A stretch of 6,236 bases of DNA, from contig JAODNF010000159.1 in the NCBI GenBank assembly GCA_025464915.1, positions 1-6,236 of the forward strand. Reading direction: 5' to 3'. Source of the stretch: Frankiales bacterium (GTDB lineage: Bacteria > Actinomycetota > Actinomycetes > Mycobacteriales > SCTD01). The stretch's first letter is position 1. Each line of letters starts with the position of its first letter. The position numbers were made by a program, and so were the translations under genes. This document shows, piece by piece, positions 1-4,401 of this stretch. The notes beneath the pieces are model-generated. The model made no database searches. It was not told the DNA's origin and was given only the letters and a program-made list of their open reading frames with translations.

Positions 1-346
1 CGGGGTCGGTGCGGGCCGCGACGTAGAGCTCGACGGCGGCCTGCAGGTCGGGCAACCGGTAGGTGTCCCACAGCTTCTCGAGGGCCTCGCGGGCGCCGAC
101 GACCCGACCGGAGAAGGCCTCCTCGTACGCCGTGGTCACGCGCCCGAGCAGGTGGGCCGCCGCGTCGGCGAGCAGGTCGCCCTTGGACGGCCAGTAGCGG
201 AACAGCGCCCCCTGCGAGACGCCTGCGCGCTTGCAGATCTCGGTCGTGGAGGACCCGGCGTAGCCGTGGTGCACCAGCGCCTCGACGGTCGCGTCCAGGA
301 TCTTGGCCTGCGTCGATGCGCGACGCTCCGCCTGGGTCCGGGTCAT
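1..346 (-). CDS. TetR/AcrR-family transcriptional regulator (C-terminus outside the window)
   Basis: The visible part is 115 residues, beginning MTRTQAERRASTQAKILDAT. Residues 14-60 form a typical TetR N-terminal DNA-binding domain: a first helix (KILDATVEALVHHGYAGSS) followed by the helix-turn-helix TTEICKRAGVSQGALFRYW and then the PSKGDLLADA segment that usually closes this domain. From about residue 62 the ligand-binding, dimerising domain begins. It is cut by the window edge, so no ligand can be guessed. The family acts as cytoplasmic dimeric repressors released by small molecules. The ATG at 346 is the only plausible start, because the reading frame upstream has no other start close by. 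There is no Shine-Dalgarno sequence before it, and a -10-like hexamer lies 7 nt upstream, which fits leaderless translation. The gene is divergent from the cold-shock gene across a 140-bp gap, so it may regulate itself, though nothing in the sequence proves this. The family call is firm and the target is unknown. Confidence 0.93.
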   Translation of the reverse strand, partial: MTRTQAERRASTQAKILDATVEALVHHGYAGSSTTEICKRAGVSQGALFRYWPSKGDLLADAAAHLLGRVTTAYEEAFSGRVVGAREALEKLWDTYRLPDLQAAVELYVAARTDP

Positions 347-353
347 GGCTGGC

Positions 354-359
354 AGCCTA
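354..359 (-). promoter_or_regulatory. Candidate leaderless -10 hexamer of the TetR-type gene
   Basis: On the minus strand this reads TAGGCT, matching the actinobacterial TANNNT -10 pattern. Seven bases separate it from the A of the ATG at 346, so transcription would begin at or next to the start codon. That agrees with the lack of any ribosome binding site there. No good -35 is visible at 17-18 bp. This is inference from spacing only. Confidence 0.4.
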
Positions 360-374
360 GGGCTGGGGTAGCGT

Positions 375-390
375 TGTGAGCGGTTGCACA
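375..390. promoter_or_regulatory. CRP/GlxR-like 16-bp dyad between the divergent genes
   Basis: The bases are TGTGA-GCGGTT-GCACA. The outer half-sites TGTG and CACA are perfectly symmetric with an 8-bp centre, and the element differs from the CRP/GlxR consensus TGTGA-N6-TCACA at one of the ten conserved positions. Its centre lies about 36 bp upstream of the proposed leaderless start of the TetR-type gene, so it would overlap that promoter's -35 region. It could instead be an operator for the TetR-type protein itself. The match is visible; its function is inferred. Confidence 0.4.
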
Positions 391-410
391 GCTCTTCACG
401 GCTCTTCACG
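391..410. repeat. Perfect 10-bp tandem repeat, two copies
   Basis: GCTCTTCACG occurs twice in direct succession with no mismatch, immediately next to the CRP-like dyad, and the following G begins a third copy. A 10-bp period puts both copies on nearly the same face of the helix, as paired protein sites often are. It may equally be a small slippage duplication. Confidence 0.85.
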
Positions 411-471
411 GATTAGCCCGGCGAAGCAGGTGTCTCGGGCGTCTTGCCTTCTGCAGCCGCACACTGATCGA

Positions 472-477
472 AAAGGA
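472..477 (+). promoter_or_regulatory. Ribosome binding site of the cold-shock gene
   Basis: AAAGGA ends 9 bases before the ATG at 487. It is one of the few clear Shine-Dalgarno sequences in the window. It fixes the start of the cold-shock protein and rules out the in-frame ATG at 376, which would add 37 residues unlike any cold-shock domain. Confidence 0.8.
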
Positions 478-486
478 ACACAGCAA

Positions 487-690
487 ATGGCACAGGGCAC
501 TGTGAAGTGGTTCAACGCGGAGAAGGGCTTCGGCTTCATCTCCCAGGACGACGGCGGCGCCGACGTCTTCTGCCACTTCAGCGCGATCGCCTCGCAGGGC
601 TACCGCTCGCTGGAGGAGAACCAGCGCGTGGAGTTCGACATCACGCAGGGCCAGAAGGGCCCGCAGGCGGAGAACGTCCGCCCGGTCTGA
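487..690 (+). CDS. cspA: Cold-shock protein, CspA family (single cold-shock domain)
   Basis: The product is a 67-residue protein starting MAQGTVKWFNAEKGFGFIS, the normal length for a stand-alone bacterial cold-shock domain (an OB-fold five-stranded barrel). KGFGFI at residues 13-18 is the RNP1 RNA/ssDNA-binding motif. RNP2 is VFCHF, with cysteine where VFVHF is usual; the binding aromatics and histidine are kept. The C-terminal part, with SLEENQRVEFDI and KGPQAENV, is also standard. Family members bind single-stranded RNA and DNA in the cytoplasm and melt mRNA secondary structure, either on cold shock or constitutively. The start is supported by the AAAGGA site 9 bp upstream. The gene is monocistronic: it is divergent from the TetR-type gene and followed by a strong hairpin at 708. 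Whether it is cold-inducible cannot be told; no promoter was found with confidence, and the leader could be up to about 100 nt. Confidence 0.97.
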   Translation: MAQGTVKWFNAEKGFGFISQDDGGADVFCHFSAIASQGYRSLEENQRVEFDITQGQKGPQAENVRPV

Positions 691-707
691 GACCTCGCAC
701 GTCGCGC

Positions 708-735
708 GGCCCGGTCCCTCTCGAGGGGCCGGGCC
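708..735 (+). terminator. GC-rich hairpin after the cold-shock gene
   Basis: GGCCCGG (708-714) pairs with CCGGGCC (729-735), and the stem continues inward through a G-U pair and four more base pairs. The result is a 12-bp stem with a CTCG tetraloop, beginning 17 bases after the stop codon. There is no downstream T run, which is common for terminators of high-GC actinobacteria. It separates the cold-shock gene from the propeller gene. Confidence 0.8.
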
Positions 736-763
736 GTCGCCGTACCTCCCTAGGCGAGATGTC

Positions 764-777
764 TAGAACCTGTTTCA
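764..777. promoter_or_regulatory. KstR-like 14-bp dyad upstream of the propeller gene
   Basis: The bases TAGAACCTGTTTCA fit TNNAACNNGTTNNA at every defined position. That is the published consensus operator of KstR, a TetR-type repressor of sterol and lipid catabolism genes in mycobacteria and relatives. The half-sites TAGAAC and GTTTCA are imperfectly symmetric (4 of 6). The element ends 9 bp before the GTG at 787, where a bound repressor could block initiation. TAGAAC may also serve as a weak -10. The motif match is visible; which regulator binds is inferred. Confidence 0.4.
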
Positions 778-786
778 CTTCTTGAC

Positions 787-2319
787 GTGCGTCGTCTCCT
801 GCTCGCCGGCCTCGTCCTGGCGTCCGCCCTGTCGGTCCCCGCCCACGCCTCGGTCCCGACGACGGTCGACGGGGTTCCGTGCTCGACGGGAAGCAGCCCC
901 GAGACCGGGGTGCAGGGACAGGTCCCACTCGCGGACCAGCTCAGCGGCCGGTCCCAGCTCGGGTACTCCTGCAACCTGCGGGTCGTCGGTGCGAACGACC
1001 TCGCCGGCCGTGGCGGTGACACGCAGATGACCTGGTACGGCGACTGCGCCTACCGGTCCGCCGGCGGCGGCAACTCCGTCGCGGTCCTGGACGTGCGCAC
1101 GCCCCGCTCGCCGCGGCTCGTCCGCTTCCTCGCCGAGCCCTCGTGGGCGGGCGCGGGTGGCACGCTGGGCATCCACGAGGGCCTCACGGTGAGCGACCAG
1201 CGGGGGCTGCTGATGGTCCCTCTCGGTACGGGCCTCTGGGCGTACGACGTGCACGACTGCACGAAGCCTCGGCTCGTCGGTCACTTCGACTTCGGCCTGC
1301 CGCCGGGCGACGCGCTGAAGGACCTGCCGCACGGTGACGACGGCATCCACTCCGGCAAGCTCTCGCCGGACGGCACGCTCTACTACGCGACCGACCTGGG
1401 GTTCGGCCCCGGTTCGCCGACGGGGCCGTGCCTCACGATCGTCGACCTGCGCAGCCCCGCGCACATGAGGCTCGTGACGCGCTTTCAGCCCGACACCCCC
1501 TGCCACGACCTGTCGCTCAGCCCGGATGGGAGGACGGCTTACGTCGGCTACTACGACCCGACCTACGGCCACCCCTCAGCCGTCGTCGGCGCCTTCACCC
1601 CCACCGCGTCGTCGCACCCGTTCAGCGGCCTGCGGATCGTCGACATGACGCAGGTCCAGGCGCACGCGGCGAGACCGCTGATCACGGTCCTGTCGACGCT
1701 GACCGGTGGTCGCCAGCACACCGAGACGGTGACCAGGATCGGCAGGCGGACCTACGTCATCGCGGGGGAGGAGGCCGTCTGCCCCGGCGGCAACGGCCGC
1801 ATCGTCGACGTCACGGACCCGCGGCACCCGGTCGAGACCGCTGAGCTGCCCCTGCAGATCAACCAGCTCCCGAACTGCGCGGCGTCACGGTCGGACACGA
1901 CGAACGACCTGCTGCTCTACATGTCGCACTACATCTCGGTGGACAACCCCGCGAACGCCTCCCTGGTCTTCTTCACCTGGTACTCGAGCGGTCTGCGGGT
2001 CTTCGACATCCACGACCCGTTCCACCCGCGCGAGGTCGCCTACCTCAACGTCCCCGTGGGGCAGGAGGCCAGCGTCTCGCACGACAGCGCGACGACCTAC
2101 GTCCGCTACCTGCCCAGGAGCGGTCAGGTGTGGTTCGGCACGGGCATCCGTGGCTTCGTCGTCGCCGAGCTCGCTCCGAACCTGCGACCCGCCGGGCCGG
2201 GTGTCAGCCGCACCTGGTCGGTGACGCCGCGCGTGAAGCTGGCGACCGTCCGCCCCCTCGACCTCCAGGAGTACCTGGAGGCCAAGGGGGTCAAGTGGGC
2301 GTGCTCCGTCAGGGGGTGA
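787..2319 (+). CDS. Secreted LVIVD-repeat beta-propeller protein
   Basis: The product has 510 residues. MRRLLLAGLVLASALSVPAHA at 1-21 is a classic Sec signal peptide (two arginines, hydrophobic core, AHA cleavage site), so the mature protein is probably outside the membrane. There is no lipobox and no later membrane span. LVIVD-type blade motifs recur: VAVLDVRTPRSPRLV (98-112), LWAYDVHDCTKPRLV (150-164), LTIVDLRSPAHMRLV (216-230), LRIVDMTQV (282-290), GRIVDVTDPRHPVET (337-351) and LRVFDIHDPFHPREV (403-417), with a final strand pair near 446-464. SPDG turns at 193 and 244 are typical of propellers. This suggests a six- or seven-bladed fold. Nine cysteines make disulfides likely. No enzymatic motif is seen, and LVIVD proteins are mostly of unknown function, so no substrate is assigned. 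The GTG at 787 is the first start after an in-frame stop at 751 and places the signal peptide at the N-terminus. It lacks a clear ribosome binding site. The gene is monocistronic and convergent with the SDR gene. Confidence 0.88.
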   Translation: MRRLLLAGLVLASALSVPAHASVPTTVDGVPCSTGSSPETGVQGQVPLADQLSGRSQLGYSCNLRVVGANDLAGRGGDTQMTWYGDCAYRSAGGGNSVAVLDVRTPRSPRLVRFLAEPSWAGAGGTLGIHEGLTVSDQRGLLMVPLGTGLWAYDVHDCTKPRLVGHFDFGLPPGDALKDLPHGDDGIHSGKLSPDGTLYYATDLGFGPGSPTGPCLTIVDLRSPAHMRLVTRFQPDTPCHDLSLSPDGRTAYVGYYDPTYGHPSAVVGAFTPTASSHPFSGLRIVDMTQVQAHAARPLITVLSTLTGGRQHTETVTRIGRRTYVIAGEEAVCPGGNGRIVDVTDPRHPVETAELPLQINQLPNCAASRSDTTNDLLLYMSHYISVDNPANASLVFFTWYSSGLRVFDIHDPFHPREVAYLNVPVGQEASVSHDSATTYVRYLPRSGQVWFGTGIRGFVVAELAPNLRPAGPGVSRTWSVTPRVKLATVRPLDLQEYLEAKGVKWACSVRG

Positions 2320-2321
2320 CG

Positions 2322-2356
2322 GTCCAGATGCCGCCTCAGTGCGGAGCCAGCCGGAC
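2322..2356. other. Weak dyad in the convergent gap (possible bidirectional terminator)
   Basis: The 70-bp gap between the two convergent stop codons holds an inner hairpin, CCGC-CTCAGT-GCGG (2331-2344), and an outer 4-bp pairing of GTCC with GGAC across an uneven internal loop. A second imperfect dyad (GTGA at 2370 with TCAC at 2390) overlaps the SDR stop. Neither is strong. Some termination is expected here from gene orientation, but the sequence only weakly supports a particular site. Confidence 0.2.
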
Positions 2357-2389
2357 GACTTTCAGCTAGGTGAGCGTTGATAGCCAGCG

Positions 2390-3124
2390 TCACTGTTCCT
2401 GGTCTGTGGGCCGGATGAGGATCTCGTTGACAGCGACGTGCTGCGGCTGCGTCACGGCGTAGAGCACGGCCCGTGCGATGTCGTCGGCCGCCATCGGGGT
2501 CATCTGCGTCTTGCGCTCCTGGAGCGCTGCCTTCGCGAGCGGGTCGGTGATGTGGTCGCCCAGCTCGGTCGCGACCATGCCCGGCTCGACGATGACGACG
2601 CGGACGCCCCGCGCGGTGACCTCCTGGCGCAGTGACTCCGAGAACGCGTTCACCGCCCACTTGCTGGCGTTGTAGGCGCCCGATCCGACGCGCGCCACGC
2701 GACCCGCGACCGAGCTGACCTGGACCAGCGTGCCCCTGGTCTCGAGCAGGTGGGGGAGCGCGGCGTGCGTGACGTACATCAGGCCCAGGACGTTGGTGTT
2801 GACCATCCGGCGCCAGTCCTCGGTGTCGGCGCCCTCGATCCTCCCGAGCAGCATCACGCCGGCGTTGTTGAGGACGATGTCGAGCTTGCCGAACGCCCCG
2901 ACCGTGGCCGCGACCGCGTTGCGGCACTGCCCCTCGTCGGTGACGTCCAGCTCCACCGCGATCGCGGCGTCGCCGAGCTTGTCCGCGAGCGCGTTGATCC
3001 GATCAGTGCGACGGGCGGCCAGCGCCACCCGCGCGCCCTCGGCTGCCAGGGCGAGTGCCGTGGCCTCGCCGATCCCGCTGCTGGCGCCCGTGACGAGCGC
3101 GACCTTGTCGTCGAGAAGTCCCAT
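2390..3124 (-). CDS. Classical short-chain dehydrogenase/reductase (SDR), probably NADP-dependent
   Basis: The product has 244 residues, the usual size for a classical SDR. The Rossmann glycine motif TGASSGIG is at 12-19, NNAG at 86-89, the structural Asn at 111 (NTNVLG), catalytic Ser at 138 (VQVSSVAG), and the YNASK motif with Tyr151 and Lys155. PG at 181-182 is also in place, so the catalytic tetrad is complete. Arginines 38-39 after strand beta2 (AARR) favour NADP(H) over NAD(H). Overall it resembles the YdfG-like group (COG4221), whose members reduce small hydroxy acids, aldehydes or ketones; the substrate cannot be inferred. The ATG at 3124 gives the standard N-terminus MGLLDDKVALVTG and has GGAAGG 9 bp upstream. 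A longer frame reaching 3193 would add 23 residues not found in SDRs. It lies 123 bp after the YceH-methyltransferase gene, beyond a hairpin, and probably forms its own unit. Confidence 0.95.
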   Translation of the reverse strand: MGLLDDKVALVTGASSGIGEATALALAAEGARVALAARRTDRINALADKLGDAAIAVELDVTDEGQCRNAVAATVGAFGKLDIVLNNAGVMLLGRIEGADTEDWRRMVNTNVLGLMYVTHAALPHLLETRGTLVQVSSVAGRVARVGSGAYNASKWAVNAFSESLRQEVTARGVRVVIVEPGMVATELGDHITDPLAKAALQERKTQMTPMAADDIARAVLYAVTQPQHVAVNEILIRPTDQEQ

Positions 3125-3133
3125 GCGCTCCAG

Positions 3134-3139
3134 CCTTCC
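3134..3139 (-). promoter_or_regulatory. Ribosome binding site of the SDR gene
   Basis: On the minus strand this reads GGAAGG, 9 bases before the ATG at 3124. It supports that start over the in-frame ATG at 3193. A GGAG lies even nearer, only 3 bases from the ATG, which is too close to be preferred. Confidence 0.6.
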
Positions 3140-3160
3140 CGCTGCCGCGCGAGTTAGCCA

Positions 3161-3175
3161 GGTGGTCCTGCCACC
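3161..3175. repeat. Short inverted repeat upstream of the SDR gene
   Basis: GGTGG-TCCTG-CCACC is a perfect 5-bp inverted repeat with a 5-bp centre, about 37 bp upstream of the SDR start. It could be an operator half-site pair or part of the dyad-rich spacer. Short GC dyads also arise by chance in DNA of this composition. Confidence 0.4.
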
Positions 3176-3180
3176 CGGCG

Positions 3181-3191
3181 GTCCCAGGGAC
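3181..3191. repeat. 11-bp palindrome GTCCCAGGGAC, copy 1
   Basis: This is a perfect palindrome around a central A (GTCCC-A-GGGAC). An identical copy lies at 3228-3238, with starts 47 bp apart. Copy 1 sits 57-67 bp upstream of the SDR start codon, where a regulator of that gene could bind. Confidence 0.75.
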
Positions 3192-3205
3192 ATCGCAGCG
3201 GGACC

Positions 3206-3228
3206 CGTCGGCGTGTCGCGCGCCGACG
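3206..3228 (-). terminator. Hairpin after the YceH-methyltransferase gene
   Basis: CGTCGGCG (3206-3213) pairs perfectly with CGCCGACG (3221-3228) around a 7-base loop that can itself pair further. Read on the minus strand it begins 19 bases after the stop codon at 3248. There is no T run, as is usual in GC-rich actinobacteria. It probably ends the ParC-like/YceH-methyltransferase transcript before the SDR gene. Confidence 0.6.
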
Positions 3229-3238
3229 TCCCAGGGAC
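3228..3238. repeat. 11-bp palindrome GTCCCAGGGAC, copy 2
   Basis: This is the exact repeat of the palindrome at 3181-3191, overlapping the outer base of the terminator-like hairpin and ending 9 bp from the YceH-methyltransferase stop codon. A GGGAC half-copy also occurs at 3200-3204. Confidence 0.75.
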
Positions 3239-3247
3239 CCACAGCGG

Positions 3248-4399
3248 TCAGCGGCGAGCGACGACGAACAGGCGGTCGGACTGCTCGTCGGGGCGGGCGC
3301 CCCGGACGTACCAGGTGACATCGGTGAGCCCCGCCTGCCGGACCGCGTCGAGGACGCTCTCGCGGGTGTGCCTCACGAGCGTGAAGGCGACCTCGTGCCC
3401 GAACCACTCGGTTGCCCGGCGCAGCCCTCCGCCCGTGAGGGTGCCGACGACGAGTGTGCCGTCGGCGGCGAGCGGCCGGACGAGAGCGGCCACGGTGGAC
3501 GCCAGCTCCTCGGGGGCGAGGTAGACGAGGCTGAACCACGAGACCACCGCGGCCCAGCCCGGCGCGCCCTCAGGGCGCATGAGCTGGCGCTGGTCACCCT
3601 GGTGGAACCGGACCCCGGGGTGCCGGGTGCGGGCCTGCTGCAGCATCTCGGGGGAGAAGTCGATCCCTTGCGCGTTGGCACCCTGCTCGACGAGGAACGC
3701 CGTCGTGTGGCCCGGCCCGCATCCCACCTCGACCACGGGACCATCGGTCTTGCGCGCGACCTCCGAGAGCAACCAGCGCTCGAAGGACGGTGCCAGGAGC
3801 GCGTCGGCGTGGGTCTCGGCGTAGTCCGCAGCGACCGTGGCCAGGGTTGTCAGGATCTCGTCGTCGGTGCTCGGGGCGACGTCGGGGTCTGCGGGGGCCG
3901 GGAGGTCGGCCGTCTGCAGCAGGTGGGTCCAGCGGCTGTCGCGGGCGCCCGGCTGGCGGGGGAGCTCGGCGACGAGTCCGCGCGCGGCCATCCGCTGCAG
4001 CACCTCCTCGACGACGTGCCGGTCGGCGAAGCCGAACAGCCGCTCGCAGCGGGTCTTCAGCTCGCCGGGTGCCTGCGGCCCGCGCAGCAGCATGACGGTG
4101 AGGACGGCGCGCTGGTCGTCGGGCAGCTCGACGGCGTCGGGAAGGAGCTGCAGGTACTTCAGGGTGCGCTTGCCCTTGTCGGCCCAGACGACCCGGACCA
4201 GCTCGCGCTCGCGCAGCCGGCGCGCGATCGCCTCGACGGTCGGCTCGTCCCAGTCGACGACCGGTTCGCGGCTGCTCGACTGGTTGCAGGCCAGGCGCAG
4301 GTTGTTCAGCGACAGCGGGTAGCTGTCCGGGACGGTCACCTGCTTCTCGAGCAGCGCGCCGAGGACCCGCTGCTCCTCCGCGTCGAGGACGGGAAGCAT
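3248..4399 (-). CDS. YceH/DUF480 tandem winged-helix domain fused to a class I SAM-dependent methyltransferase
   Basis: The product has 383 residues. Residues 1-163 are a nearly full YceH/DUF480 domain: LDAEEQRVLGALLEKQVTVP (5-24), YPLSLNNLRLACNQSSSREP (27-46), the LLRGPQAPGELKTR segment (104-117) and a closing RDSRWTHLL (153-161). These match the E. coli YceH family, which folds as tandem winged helices and has no settled function. After a proline/aspartate-rich linker (about 164-180), residues 181-383 form a Rossmann methyltransferase. Motif I is VVEVGCGPGHT (222-232), the acidic residue after strand beta2 is Asp247 in GIDFSPEML, and GDQRQL is at 268-273; all should bind S-adenosylmethionine. 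The acceptor is unknown. Single-domain YceH proteins are about 165-220 residues, so the second half is an addition. The ATG at 4399 overlaps the stop of the ParC-like gene by one base, and no Shine-Dalgarno is visible, so translation is probably coupled. The in-frame ATG at 4516 would add 39 arginine-rich residues and is rejected. Confidence 0.92.
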   Translation of the reverse strand: MLPVLDAEEQRVLGALLEKQVTVPDSYPLSLNNLRLACNQSSSREPVVDWDEPTVEAIARRLRERELVRVVWADKGKRTLKYLQLLPDAVELPDDQRAVLTVMLLRGPQAPGELKTRCERLFGFADRHVVEEVLQRMAARGLVAELPRQPGARDSRWTHLLQTADLPAPADPDVAPSTDDEILTTLATVAADYAETHADALLAPSFERWLLSEVARKTDGPVVEVGCGPGHTTAFLVEQGANAQGIDFSPEMLQQARTRHPGVRFHQGDQRQLMRPEGAPGWAAVVSWFSLVYLAPEELASTVAALVRPLAADGTLVVGTLTGGGLRRATEWFGHEVAFTLVRHTRESVLDAVRQAGLTDVTWYVRGARPDEQSDRLFVVARR

Positions 4400-4401
4400 C
4401 A
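4397..4401 (-). promoter_or_regulatory. TGATG stop-start overlap coupling two genes
   Basis: On the minus strand the TGA of the ParC-like gene and the ATG of the YceH-methyltransferase gene share the base at 4399. This arrangement usually lets a terminating ribosome restart directly, keeping the two proteins at linked levels. The bases just upstream show no strong ribosome binding site, which strengthens the coupling argument. Confidence 0.8.

Noticed and set aside
374..390. TTGTGAGCGG resembles the left half of the E. coli lac operator.
   Set aside because: Only ten bases match, the right half differs, and no LacI-type gene is nearby. The CRP-like reading uses the same bases with real symmetry.
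376..486. A 37-residue N-terminal extension of the cold-shock protein.
   Set aside because: The cold-shock domain starts at MAQGTVKWF with a good ribosome binding site, and the extension covers the divergent control region.
775..1572. A 265-codon frame on the minus strand opposite the propeller gene.
   Set aside because: It is a shadow of a gene with a signal peptide and repeated blade motifs; its product is arginine/valine-rich low complexity with no domain.
2320..2389. A strong bidirectional terminator between the convergent genes.
   Set aside because: Only 4-bp stems with uneven loops are visible, so it is listed as a weak dyad and not as a terminator.
3125..3193. A 23-residue N-terminal extension of the SDR.
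   Set aside because: Classical SDRs begin a few residues before the Rossmann motif, as with the ATG at 3124, which also has an upstream GGAAGG.
2730..3524. A 264-codon plus-strand frame spanning the SDR start and the dyad-rich gap.
   Set aside because: It crosses the antisense of two confirmed genes plus an intergenic region, and its serine/alanine/arginine-rich product matches no family.
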